A DNA stretch of 64,000 bases, taken from contig JABLWZ010000014.1 of assembly GCA_013178275.1 (NCBI GenBank), positions 1 through 64,000 on the forward strand, in the 5' to 3' direction. Positions within the stretch are counted from its first letter, which is position 1; each line of letters begins with the position of its first letter. Shown in pieces: positions 43,209 through 51,640 of this stretch. The notes below the pieces were generated by a model, which saw only the letters and a list, made by a program, of their open reading frames with translations, was not told where the DNA came from and did not search any database. The stretch comes from Bacillota bacterium. Its GTDB lineage: Bacteria > Bacillota > Ch66 > Ch109. The position numbers were made by a program, and so were the translations under genes.

Positions 43209-43985
43209 TTATCTCGACCGGAAGTTGGGCCTGCGTTTTTCCGCGAAGGCCGTTATCCCTTCTTTAAAGTCCTCGGTGGAAAAAAGGCTCACCTGGTACT
43301 CCAGCTCGTTCTCCAGGTGGTTTTCGAACCCCATCAGGGCGCTGCGGTTGACCAGCTGCTTGATCTTCCAGAGCGCCAGTCCCGGCGATGCCGCGATCTG
43401 CTCGGCAAACCTCATGGTCTCTGATTCCAGGTCGGCCAGCGGCACCACCCTGGTCAGCAGCCCCAGGCTCATAGCCTCCTGGGAGTCGATGGTCCGGCCC
43501 GTCATCGCCAGCTCGGTGGCCCTGGCCATCCCTATCATGCGGGTCAGCAGGAATACCCCGCCGGTATCGGGGATGAGTCCGATCTTGATAAACGCCTGCA
43601 GGAAACGGCAGTTGTCAGCCGCTATCCGAAAGTCGCAGAGCAGTGCCAGGTTGAACGCCGCACCCGCCACCGCTCCTTTCAGCGAGGCGATCACGGGTTT
43701 TTTCAGGTTGCGGATCTTCAGCGCCGCCTCCCCGAGTTTGCGGGCCAGTGCCGGCAGGGTGTCGAACTCGTCAATCATGCTGCGGATATCGCCACCGGCA
43801 CTGAAGGAACCGCCCTCCCCGGACATCACCAGCACCTTGACCCCTTCATCCAGGGCGCACGCTTCGAGGGCCGACAGGATATCGTCCAGCATCGGAACGT
43901 CCATCGGGTTCAACCGCCCGGGGTCGTTGAAAACCAGGTGGGCGATGCTGTTCTCGACCCAGTATTTTATCCTCCGATAATCCAT
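43209..43985 (-). CDS. Enoyl-CoA hydratase/isomerase family, PaaG-like isomerase type
   Basis: A 258-residue crotonase. The oxyanion loop SFSAGGDIRSM is normal. The first hydratase Glu is replaced (GAVAGAAFNLALLCDF), and the IKIGLIPDTGG segment carries an Asp, as in PaaG-type enoyl-CoA isomerases. A double-bond shift on an acyl-CoA is therefore more likely than hydration. It is the last gene of the TetR-controlled CoA cluster, 201 bases after the CoA-transferase gene, with GAGGGGG before the ATG. Confidence 0.85.
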   Translation of the reverse strand: MDYRRIKYWVENSIAHLVFNDPGRLNPMDVPMLDDILSALEACALDEGVKVLVMSGEGGSFSAGGDIRSMIDEFDTLPALARKLGEAALKIRNLKKPVIASLKGAVAGAAFNLALLCDFRIAADNCRFLQAFIKIGLIPDTGGVFLLTRMIGMARATELAMTGRTIDSQEAMSLGLLTRVVPLADLESETMRFAEQIAASPGLALWKIKQLVNRSALMGFENHLENELEYQVSLFSTEDFKEGITAFAEKRRPNFRSR

Positions 43986-44186
43986 AAAGAATACCCCCTC
44001 TGCTCGAATTCCAGCCGGGATTATCCCGGCCCAGGACCGGGCCGTGCAAAGCTGTCATCAGAGCTTCGTAGGGGGTATTTCAACCATATCATGCGGCTGT
44101 AGTAAATGTCCCGGTTTTTATTGTAGGCTAACTTTCACAAAAAAATTGCCGCTTTTTGTCTGCCCCGGAGGTTGAAAGGTTTTAAT

Positions 44187-45560
44187 CTAATAGGGTATCC
44201 GGTTGGTCCGGGTCCAGACCCCCATTTCGGCGGCGCTCTTGAAGAGTTCCTCGCGGAACATCGGGTGCGCCAGCCCGATCAGTGATTCGGCCCGGCCCCA
44301 GATGGAGCGGCCTTTCATGTTGACCACCCCGTACTCCGTCACCACGTAGTGGACACAGGTGCGGGGGATGGTCACGATGCTGCCCGGGGTAAGGAGCGGC
44401 TTGATCCGGGAATAGTGCTTGCCCTCTTTGTCCTGGTAGGTCGATTCGAAGGCAATGATGGCCTTCCCGCCTTTGGACTCGAAGGCGCCGAGCGAAAAAT
44501 CGAGCGCTCCCCCGGTCCCGGATATCTGCTTCAACCCCATGGACTCCGAATTGACCTGCGTGAGCAGGTCGATCTCGAGGATGGCGTTGATCGAGACGAC
44601 GTTGTCCTCCATGGCTATATACTTGGGGGTGTTGGTGTATTCACAGTGGTAGGCGGCCACCTGGGGGTTCAGGTGCAGGAAGTCGTAGGTCCTCTGGTTG
44701 CCGAAGCAGAAGGTGAAGGTGCTGCGGCCCTTGTCCCGGGCCTTGTACTTGTTGGTGATCTTGCCCGCTTCGTAGAGGTCGACCATGGAGTCGCTGAACA
44801 TCTCGGAGTTTACCCCCAGGTCTTTTAAATCCGAATCGACGATCAGGGAGCCGATGGTGTTGGGCACGCCCCCTATCCCCAGCTGCAGGCAGGCGTGGTT
44901 GGGGATCAGCGGCATGATGTTTTTGGCGATCTGTTTCTCGACATTAGTGGCCGGGGGAGCCGGGGGCAGTACCAGGATGGGCTCGTCACTCTCTATGACG
45001 TAGTCCACGTCGCGGATGTTAATATACTCCCCTTCCCCGCCCAGTATCCAGGGCAGCCGGGGGTTGACCTCGACTATTACGGTATCGGCGTTTTTAATCT
45101 GGGCGTAGGTGTCGGAGCAGGCGATGCCGAAGTTGAAGTTGCCGTGGGCGTCCATGGGGGTGGTCGAGATGCAGAGGACGTTCCGCTTTATAAACGGCTG
45201 CACCGGTTCCCCACGGAGTTTATAAGCGTCATGGTACTGCATGGGGACGAAGCAGGCCCGCCCCTTTTCACCCAGCATGCGGTCGACCGGGCTGAACTGG
45301 AAGCTGAAGTAGGTGAACACCTTTCCCTCAGGGTCGGCCTTGGCCACCTCGGGGAACTTGACGGAGAAAACGACCTCTATGATTACGTCTTTCAGGTTGG
45401 GATCGTCGGCCCTTTTGGCCAGGGCCTTGTCGAAGGCGGCCGGGAAGATCGCTTCCTCCCCGTATCCTACCAGGTCCCCGCGCTTGACGACCAGGGCGGC
45501 TCTTTCAGGACTGACCAATTTCTGTCGGTACTCCTCGCTGAAGGTTGACATACTGATCAT
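44187..45560 (-). CDS. Acetyl-CoA hydrolase / CoA-transferase family I
   Basis: A 457-residue CoA-transferase of the 4-hydroxybutyrate/butyrate:acetate type. The motifs LQLGIGGVPNTIGSLI, SGTGGALDFSLGAF and VVTEYGVVNMKGRS are intact. It would swap CoA between acetyl-CoA and a carboxylic acid, letting the cell activate or release short-chain acids without ATP. It follows the MaoC gene by 27 bases. AAAGGAG precedes the ATG. Confidence 0.9.
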   Translation of the reverse strand: MISMSTFSEEYRQKLVSPERAALVVKRGDLVGYGEEAIFPAAFDKALAKRADDPNLKDVIIEVVFSVKFPEVAKADPEGKVFTYFSFQFSPVDRMLGEKGRACFVPMQYHDAYKLRGEPVQPFIKRNVLCISTTPMDAHGNFNFGIACSDTYAQIKNADTVIVEVNPRLPWILGGEGEYINIRDVDYVIESDEPILVLPPAPPATNVEKQIAKNIMPLIPNHACLQLGIGGVPNTIGSLIVDSDLKDLGVNSEMFSDSMVDLYEAGKITNKYKARDKGRSTFTFCFGNQRTYDFLHLNPQVAAYHCEYTNTPKYIAMEDNVVSINAILEIDLLTQVNSESMGLKQISGTGGALDFSLGAFESKGGKAIIAFESTYQDKEGKHYSRIKPLLTPGSIVTIPRTCVHYVVTEYGVVNMKGRSIWGRAESLIGLAHPMFREELFKSAAEMGVWTRTNRIPY

Positions 45561-45587
45561 CTCCTTTCGTTCGTTGACCCGAAGCTG

Positions 45588-46463
45588 TTACCTGCCGATC
45601 TTCGCGTATCCAAGGCTTATGGCTTCTTTCTCCTGCTGGTTCAGCACCCGGAAGAAGAGTTCGGTATAGTCTCCGGATGCCCTGCGTCCCTGAAGCTGGA
45701 CAGCTATCGCACTGTCGGGCATAACCATGCCCGTGAACCGCCCGAAGATGACCTTCACCCGTTCGGGGTCCCCTCCCGCTTCCCGGTTGATCAGCTCGCA
45801 AACTGCCAGGGCCAGGGTAGCGGTCCCCTGGTAGATGATGCCGGGCAGTCCTACGGCCTTGGCGAACTTGGGAGAGGTATGAATCGGGAAATAGATGTTG
45901 GTGCACCCGTCGTAAACGTAGGGTGCCTCCGGGGTGATGGGAACCGTGACCGACCACTCGGGATCGCCAGAGGCTGCATGGTCTGGGACCATCGGGATGT
46001 TCTCCTCGCCCTTCCCGCCGTCGGTACACTCCACCCCCCGGAGTATCCCCCCGGTGTATTCCTGGTGGATCGCCTTCCCGTCTTTGTCCGTCACCGAGAA
46101 CTTGAATACGATGTAGGAACCCGCCTTGTGGGGGATAAGAGCCAGGACCTCGCCGCTTACCGTGACCCGGTCGCCGGGGCGGAGGGGCCGCGTGATCTCC
46201 AGGTATTCGCTGTAGTGGACAATGGTGTTGAATATCTCTGGCGGATAGGGGAGGTCCAGGTACGACTTGATATTCTCCACTATCGGCCAGGATACGGCCA
46301 CCGCGAGCATCGGTGGGGCGACGACGCCGCCCTCTCTTCGGTCGTCGAGGTAGCGGGGGTTCATATCCCCGACCGCGGCTGCGTAATTGGTCGTCTGCCG
46401 CAGGGTAATCCTGGTCTGGTACTCCTTGAAACGAAGCCCCACAATGTCCGATCCAACCTTCAT
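45588..46463 (-). CDS. Two-domain MaoC-like (FAS1-type) dehydratase
   Basis: A 291-residue double hot-dog protein. The N-terminal MaoC_dehydrat_N half has YAAAVGDMNPRYLDD, corresponding to the hydratase-2 D-x4-H/N motif. The C-terminal MaoC half has PIHTSPKFAKAVGLPGIIYQG. It would hydrate or dehydrate an acyl-CoA (R-hydroxy configuration). GGGAGGTGGAG before ATG 46463 decides the start; longer frames run through the operators. First gene of the TetR-controlled cluster. Confidence 0.85.
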   Translation of the reverse strand: MKVGSDIVGLRFKEYQTRITLRQTTNYAAAVGDMNPRYLDDRREGGVVAPPMLAVAVSWPIVENIKSYLDLPYPPEIFNTIVHYSEYLEITRPLRPGDRVTVSGEVLALIPHKAGSYIVFKFSVTDKDGKAIHQEYTGGILRGVECTDGGKGEENIPMVPDHAASGDPEWSVTVPITPEAPYVYDGCTNIYFPIHTSPKFAKAVGLPGIIYQGTATLALAVCELINREAGGDPERVKVIFGRFTGMVMPDSAIAVQLQGRRASGDYTELFFRVLNQQEKEAISLGYAKIGR

Positions 46464-46488
46464 TAACTCCACCTCCCATCTTCTGCCA

Positions 46489-46510
46489 TTAAGCCGACCG
46501 GCCGGCTTAA
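46489..46510. promoter_or_regulatory. TetR operator site 1
   Basis: A 22-bp near-palindrome, TTAAGCCG then ACCGGC then CGGCTTAA, 26 bases before the MaoC start codon. Confidence 0.75.
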
Positions 46511-46542
46511 CAGGTTTAAAAAAATATCCTTTACATAAACTG

Positions 46543-46564
46543 GTAAGCCGACTGGCCGGCTTAA
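46543..46564. promoter_or_regulatory. TetR operator site 2
   Basis: Near-palindrome with GTAAGCCG and CGGCTTAA arms around ACTGGC, 54 bases from site 1 (about five helical turns). Confidence 0.7.
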
Positions 46565-46612
46565 ATGCCTGAAAAAAAATTGTTGGCCCCGCGAACATCA
46601 CCTGCCTTTGGT

Positions 46613-46640
46613 CCATTAAGCCGGCCGGTCGGCTTAATGG
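46613..46640. promoter_or_regulatory. TetR operator site 3
   Basis: The longest copy, with extended CCATTAAGCCG and CGGCTTAATGG arms (28 bp), 28 bases after the TetR stop codon. Likely the primary operator of the MaoC promoter region. Confidence 0.75.
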
Positions 46641-46667
46641 ACTGAAAAATTTTTATCAGAGCCTTTC

Positions 46668-47279
46668 TCAACTGCCTGATCCATTTAACTCCCGCCGGAT
46701 CGCTTCCGGGTCGCCTTCCAGCAGCAGTCTCCCCAGTTTCTTCAGTACCTCCCGATCGACAAAGTGCAGGCCGAAAAGCTCCTGGATGCAAAGGCCGTCC
46801 ACGGCCGCCAACAGCAGGGTCGCCATGGCCCGGCACATCTCGCTCTTTTTTAACCCGAAGACAGTCATCAGCACCTCTTCGATGCTGTCGGCCCACTCCT
46901 GGTACTTCTTCAAATAGCTGTCGTGCAGTTCCTCGTTGCCCAGCAGCGCCTCCTGGGCCAGGTAGATGTGCAGCTTGTTATAGTCCGTCTTGGTTATCCG
47001 CTCCTCGATGATCTTGAGGATCAGCGGCTTCATCTCTTCCGGGGTGACCTCCTGATTCCTCGCCCTTTTAGCCAGCCGGGCGGACTGGCTGAGGTCCTTG
47101 TCCATCATGTCGTAGAGAATGGAGTCCTTGGACTTGTAATAGTAGTAGAGCGCGCCCTTGCTTATCCCCGCTTCGTCGGCGATGGTCTGCAGGGTGGTGT
47201 TGTAGACACCCTGCTGGGCCACTACGGACTTGGCCGATTCGATTATGTTGCTTCTGGGGTCGGATGTTTGGTTTGGCAA
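46668..47279 (-). CDS. TetR family transcriptional regulator of the CoA cluster
   Basis: A 203-residue TetR. The N-terminal helix-turn-helix is TLQTIADEAGISKGALYYYYKSKDSILYDMM (residues about 26-56), and the ligand-binding half is all-helical. Four near-identical palindromes, three between it and the MaoC gene and one before its own start, indicate control of the cluster and of itself. By context it is like FadR/PsrA-type TetRs, and the ligand is probably an acyl-CoA; this is inferred. Confidence 0.9.
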   Translation of the reverse strand: MPNQTSDPRSNIIESAKSVVAQQGVYNTTLQTIADEAGISKGALYYYYKSKDSILYDMMDKDLSQSARLAKRARNQEVTPEEMKPLILKIIEERITKTDYNKLHIYLAQEALLGNEELHDSYLKKYQEWADSIEEVLMTVFGLKKSEMCRAMATLLLAAVDGLCIQELFGLHFVDREVLKKLGRLLLEGDPEAIRRELNGSGS

Positions 47280-47302
47280 AGCTTAATCCCTCGCTTCGTT
47301 TA

Positions 47303-47324
47303 ATAAGCCGGCTGGCTAGCTTAA
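47303..47324. promoter_or_regulatory. TetR operator site 4 (autoregulation)
   Basis: ATAAGCCG then GCTGGC then TAGCTTAA, a weaker copy 24 bases upstream of the TetR start codon. Confidence 0.65.
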
Positions 47325-47581
47325 ACTTAACATTGTTGATGGGTTTTGTAAAGCAGAGCCCATCGAGATTTGTTGGCTGTTCAGAAGCTACTGCTTTCCA
47401 TCCCTGTTCTCCCTCTCCCCCCAGGATTCGCCCAGGGGCGTTTCATCATCCTCAGCCAGGAAAAGCTACACAAAAGTTACCCGAGGCCTGGGAAGGCAAA
47501 ATAAGCCTTCTGAATATAATAGAAAACCCGGGCCTATCCCGAGTGATTAAGCTACAAGATATTAATTTTAATTGCAGCGCC

Positions 47582-48319
47582 TTACTCGTACTCGACCCGC
47601 ACCAGGTACAGCCCCGGCGCTGGCGCGGTCGGTCCCGCCTTGGTGCGGTCCTCGCTGTCCCGAATGGTTTTGACCTCTGCCGGATTAAGCCTTCCCTGCC
47701 CGACCAGCAGCAGCGTGCCCACGATGTTGCGCACCATGTGGTAGAGGAACCCGTCAGCGGTGACCGTGAACCTCAGCCATTCTCCCGGTTCTTCCAAGGT
47801 AAGCTCCTCAACGGTGCGGATGAACCCCTTGACCCCCGATCCGCTGGCGCAGAAGCTCCGGTAGCTGTGGGTCCCCACCAGGTGCGCGGCCGCTTCCCGC
47901 ATGGCTTCGAGGTCCAGTTCCCCGGTCAGGACCAGGGCGTGGTCGCGGTGCATGACCGCCCCCTCGGTTTTACGGTAGATAAGGTACTCGTAGGTCTTCC
48001 GGGTCGCCGAGTAGCGGGCGTGGAATTCCGGCGGCGCCTCGCCGCTCTCCAGGATCCGGAGGTCTTCCGGCAGGCACCCATTCAGCGCGGGGGCGAACCT
48101 TTCGCCGGGTATGCCGCTCTCGGTCTGGAAGCTCGCCACCTGACCCCGGGCATGGACCCCGGCGTCGGTACGCCCAGCCCCGACGACCTTGACCGGTTTC
48201 CCGGTCAGCTTCTCCAGGGCCTCCTGCAACACCCCCTGAACCGTACGCCCCGACGGCTGGATCTGAAACCCCGCGAATCCAGTCCCGTCATACTCCATGA
48301 CCAGCTTGATGTTCCTCAT
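47582..48319 (-). CDS. truA: tRNA pseudouridine(38-40) synthase TruA
   Basis: A 245-residue TruA with the catalytic Asp in GAGRTDAGVHARGQV. It modifies U38-U40 in the anticodon arm. ATG 48319 overlaps the ecfT stop by 4 bases; longer upstream frames run inside ecfT. Last gene of the ecfA1-ecfA2-ecfT-truA operon; the 257 bases downstream (to the TetR operator) show no gene. Confidence 0.95.
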   Translation of the reverse strand: MRNIKLVMEYDGTGFAGFQIQPSGRTVQGVLQEALEKLTGKPVKVVGAGRTDAGVHARGQVASFQTESGIPGERFAPALNGCLPEDLRILESGEAPPEFHARYSATRKTYEYLIYRKTEGAVMHRDHALVLTGELDLEAMREAAAHLVGTHSYRSFCASGSGVKGFIRTVEELTLEEPGEWLRFTVTADGFLYHMVRNIVGTLLLVGQGRLNPAEVKTIRDSEDRTKAGPTAPAPGLYLVRVEYE

Positions 48320-49113
48320 GTCATCCGCTCCCACAGGGTGTAAAACAGCAGAATCAGCGTGGCGGCCAGGGTGATGAAATCCCCACGGCCCCAGGTCTCT
48401 CTCCGCAGCCGGGTCCTTCCCCGTCCGCCCCGATAGCAGCGTGACTCCATGGCTATCGCCAGTTCGTCGGCCCGACGGAAGGCCCCCACCAGCAGGGGCA
48501 CCAGTATCGAGGCCAGGGCCTTGATCCGCTTGGTCAGCCGTCCGCTGTCGATCTCGGCTCCCCGGGCCTTCTGCGCCTTGGATATCTTGTCCGCCTCCTC
48601 GCTGAACAGGGGGATGAACCGCAGTGCGATGGTTATCACCATCGCCAGTTCGTGGGCCGGCAGCTTTACCCTCTCCAGAGGTTTTAATAGCTTTTCCAGG
48701 CCGTCCGCCAGCGCCACCGGCGAGGTGGTCAGGGTGAGGAGCGAGGCCGTGAACACCAGTGCCCCCAGGCGGAACAGCAGCCACCCCGACTGGATTACTC
48801 CCTCCCGGGTGACGGTCAGCGACCCGAGGCTGAGCAGCGGCTCCCCGGCGGTCAGCAGCAACTGCAGCGGGAGGGCGATCACCAGGATCCAGAGCAGCGG
48901 TCGAAAACCCGCCAGCGCCAGCCCCCAGGGCAGACTCGCGGCGCGGTAGGCTAACAGCAGCAGCGCCGTCAGGGCGATTACCCCCGGCCAGTCCACCGCC
49001 AGGAAGATCGCGACCATCGTCAGGCAGACAGCCGCCAGCTTGGTCCGTGACTCCAGTCGGTGCACCAGCGAATCCCCCGGCATATACATCCCGATGGTGA
49101 GGTCATTCCACAA
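48316..49113 (-). CDS. ecfT: ECF transporter transmembrane subunit EcfT
   Basis: A 265-residue T subunit with five to six helices and the two Ala-Arg-Gly coupling motifs (KARGAEI is visible near residue 185). The SLVHRLESRTKLAAV N-terminus is typical. It couples the ATPases to vitamin-binding S components encoded elsewhere. Confidence 0.94.
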   Translation of the reverse strand: MWNDLTIGMYMPGDSLVHRLESRTKLAAVCLTMVAIFLAVDWPGVIALTALLLLAYRAASLPWGLALAGFRPLLWILVIALPLQLLLTAGEPLLSLGSLTVTREGVIQSGWLLFRLGALVFTASLLTLTTSPVALADGLEKLLKPLERVKLPAHELAMVITIALRFIPLFSEEADKISKAQKARGAEIDSGRLTKRIKALASILVPLLVGAFRRADELAIAMESRCYRGGRGRTRLRRETWGRGDFITLAATLILLFYTLWERMT

Positions 49114-49990
49114 GTGGTTTACCCGCCTCCACTCCGAGTTCCTTTATCTTCCGGCTTATCCAGTCAACGGCGCGTTCCATGGTGACCACGGTCTCTCCCG
49201 GGGGCCAGCCCCGCCGCTGCAGACCGTGCAGCACCTCGGTCACCACCGGGACCCCCATGCCGATGCTGGTCAGTTCCTCGACCCGAGCGAAGACCTCCCG
49301 CACCGGTCCGTCCATGAACAGCCGGCCCTGGTGCAGCACTATCACCCGGTCGACTAACTGGTAAATCTCCTCGGTATGATGGGAAACTATGATAACGGTG
49401 AGGTTCAGCCGCTCCCGCAGTTCCCGGACCAGCCGCAGGAAGCCGTGCCTCCCCGCCGGGTCGAGGCCCGCCGTGGGTTCATCCAGCACCAGCACCTCGG
49501 GCTGCATCGCCAGCACCCCGGCGATGGCCACCCGCCGCATCTGCCCGCTGCTCAGGCCGAAAGGGGAACGCCGGGCCAGCCGATCAAAGTCAAGTCCGAC
49601 ATCCTGCATCGCCCGCCGGACCCTCTGTTCCAGTTCGGGCTCTGCTATTCCCAGGTTGCGGGGTCCGAAGGCCACGTCTTCGTATACGGTTTCCTCGAAA
49701 AGCTGCTGCTCGGGGAACTGGAAGACCAGGCCCACCTTCTGGCGGATCAGCCGCATCTCCGAGCGGCTGGCGCTTCCCAGGTCGACCCCGTCGATCCCGA
49801 CCTTCCCGCTGGTGGGCAGCAGCAGTCCGTTCAGGTGCTGTACCAGGGTGGACTTTCCCGATCCGGTGGGGCCGATCACCCCTACGATCTCCCCCGCCTC
49901 CACGCTGAGGCTGATATCCTCCAGCGCTGCGGCCGCCAGGGTGGTGCCGGCGGAGTAGGTATGGCTCAGTCGGTCCAGGGCAATCTTCAC
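49103..49990 (-). CDS. ecfA2: ECF transporter ATPase EcfA2
   Basis: A 295-residue ATPase: Walker A GPTGSGKST, signature LSSGQMRRVAIAGVL, Walker B VLVLDEPTAGLD. It overlaps ecfT by 11 bases and ecfA1 by 4, so translation is coupled. With EcfA1 and EcfT it forms the shared vitamin-uptake energising module. Confidence 0.94.
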   Translation of the reverse strand: MKIALDRLSHTYSAGTTLAAAALEDISLSVEAGEIVGVIGPTGSGKSTLVQHLNGLLLPTSGKVGIDGVDLGSASRSEMRLIRQKVGLVFQFPEQQLFEETVYEDVAFGPRNLGIAEPELEQRVRRAMQDVGLDFDRLARRSPFGLSSGQMRRVAIAGVLAMQPEVLVLDEPTAGLDPAGRHGFLRLVRELRERLNLTVIIVSHHTEEIYQLVDRVIVLHQGRLFMDGPVREVFARVEELTSIGMGVPVVTEVLHGLQRRGWPPGETVVTMERAVDWISRKIKELGVEAGKPLVE

Positions 49991-50904
49991 TGCGGCCGCC
50001 CCCCCACCCTGGTATCGGCATAGCCCGCCAGAAAATCGACCATCTCCCCGGCGGTCCTTATCCCGGTCGGCACCGGCATCCCGATCTCACGCAGCCGGCT
50101 CGCCATCTCCAGTATCGGCGGCCTATCCAGCTCCAGGTGCCTGAACTCCGCGAGGGAACCGAAGAGGTCCGCCGGGGTTCCTTCCATGGCTGTGCGTCCG
50201 CCCTCCATCACGATCAGGCGGTCGGCGTCCATTATCTCCTCCAGGTGGTGGGTAATCAGGACCATGGTTATCCCCAGCTCCCGGTTTAACTGGTGCAGAA
50301 AGACCAGCACCTCCCGGCGGCCGGCATGGTCCAGCATCGAGGTGGGCTCGTCCAGCACCAGGCAGCGCGGCAGCATAGCCAGCGCGCCGGCTATCGCCAC
50401 CCGCTGCTTCTGTCCCCCCGAGAGCCGGCTGGTCGAACGCTGGCGGTACGCCAGCATCGAGACCCTCTCCAGCGACTGGTCCACTCGGGAGCGGATCTCC
50501 GCCGGTGGGACGCCGAGGTTCTCCGGGCCGAAGGCCACGTCCTCCTCCACGATCGGGGCGATCAGCTGGTTGTCGGGGTTGGAAAAGACCATCCCCACCC
50601 GCTGCCTGATCTCCCAGAGGTTCTTGATGTCGGAGGTATCCAGGCCCTCCACCAGGACCTTCCCCTGGGTGGGAAGCAGCAGGGCGTTGAAGTGCCGGGC
50701 CAGTGTCGACTTGCCGGAACCGTTCGGTCCCAGGATGCCTACGAACTCTCCCGGCTTGATGGTAAGGTCGATACCCTCCAGGGCGTGGACGGTTTCACGG
50801 TTGGAGAGACGGTATTGGTGGCTGAGTCCGATCACCTCGATTAACTTGGACACCCCCAGAATTTGAGTTGAAGTTACTGCAACAGCCAGCGGCGTATTCG
50901 ACAT
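49987..50904 (-). CDS. ecfA1: ECF transporter ATPase EcfA1
   Basis: A 305-residue ATPase: Walker A GPNGSGKST, signature LSGGQKQRVAIAGAL, Walker B LVLDEPTSMLD. The first 17 residues are not conserved, and GTG 50853 is an alternative start; neither has an ideal ribosome site. First gene of the ECF-truA operon, with the large nested palindrome at 50956-51120 in its upstream region. Confidence 0.92.
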   Translation of the reverse strand: MSNTPLAVAVTSTQILGVSKLIEVIGLSHQYRLSNRETVHALEGIDLTIKPGEFVGILGPNGSGKSTLARHFNALLLPTQGKVLVEGLDTSDIKNLWEIRQRVGMVFSNPDNQLIAPIVEEDVAFGPENLGVPPAEIRSRVDQSLERVSMLAYRQRSTSRLSGGQKQRVAIAGALAMLPRCLVLDEPTSMLDHAGRREVLVFLHQLNRELGITMVLITHHLEEIMDADRLIVMEGGRTAMEGTPADLFGSLAEFRHLELDRPPILEMASRLREIGMPVPTGIRTAGEMVDFLAGYADTRVGGRPQ

Positions 50905-50955
50905 TTCAAACAGCTCTTTCCCTCACATTAATCCCCCACGAAAGGCCCTATTTCT

Positions 50956-51120
50956 GCGGCACTAGAAGCTGCTCCGTCCAGAATCGGGGATCTTTCAACA
51001 TCACATCCTTGTGAGCTCGAAAAGCGATTTCATAGATTCAATCGCTTTTCTGATTGAAAGTTCGCGGACTTCCATATCCGCTCACCCCGATTCTGGCCTC
51101 CGCTGTTCGCCTAGTGCCGC
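50956..51120. repeat. 165-bp nested palindrome upstream of ecfA1
   Basis: Arms pair in strict order: GCGGCACTAG (50956) with CTAGTGCCGC (51111), CCAGAATCGGGG (50978) with CCCCGATTCTGG (51085), CTTTCAA (50992) with TTGAAAG (51054), and GAAAAGCGATT (51019) with AATCGCTTTTC (51040). Side hairpins are TCAC/GTGA (51001-51014) and GCGGA/TCCGC (51064-51081). It is either a MITE-like insertion or a branched RNA leader. Confidence 0.75.
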
Positions 51121-51192
51121 TACGAAAGTTGGCCGTTGTCGTGTGGTCTTAATGTTCGGCGGCTGTATCGAAGGAAAGGCTACGCCGCTGGG

Positions 51193-51254
51193 AAAAAAAT
51201 GCAAAAGCCGGGAAGCGCCCCTGCGCTTTCGCAGGACCTCACAATACTTCCCGG
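51193..51254 (-). terminator. Terminator of the ribosomal superoperon
   Basis: On the minus strand CCGGGAAG / CTTCCCGG (51254-51208) encloses a second hairpin CCTGCG-AAAG-CGCAGG and is followed by CTTTTGCATTTTTTT. It lies 23 bases after the rplQ stop. Confidence 0.9.
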
Positions 51255-51276
51255 ACCAAAGCAGTCTCAATTCTTA

Positions 51277-51615
51277 TTAAACCAGTTCGATGACCGCCAT
51301 CGGCGCTCCGTCTCCGCGACGGTAGCCACCCTTAATGATCCGGGTGTATCCGCCGGAGCGTTCAGCGTATTTCGGGCCTATGGTATCGAACAGCTTTTTG
51401 ACCACGTCTTCGTCGGTTATAAAAGCCAGCGCCTGACGCCGGGCATGCAGGTCTCCCCGCTTGCCCAGGGTTATCATCTTTTCCGCCAGTCGGTTGACTT
51501 CCTTGGCCCGAGTCTCGGTGGTCTGTATCTTCTCTTCCTTGAGCAAGGAAGTTACGGCGTTACGGAGTAAAGACTGTCGGTGGTCCGACCGTAAGCCTAA
51601 TCTACGGTAGCCCAT
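51277..51615 (-). CDS. rplQ: 50S ribosomal protein L17
   Basis: A 112-residue L17 ([23 protein letters not shown]), the short Gram-positive form. Last gene of the superoperon; AGGGAGGAA before the ATG. Confidence 0.98.
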   Translation of the reverse strand: MGYRRLGLRSDHRQSLLRNAVTSLLKEEKIQTTETRAKEVNRLAEKMITLGKRGDLHARRQALAFITDEDVVKKLFDTIGPKYAERSGGYTRIIKGGYRRGDGAPMAVIELV

Positions 51616-51640
51616 CTCATGTTCCTCCCTATTTTCAAGG

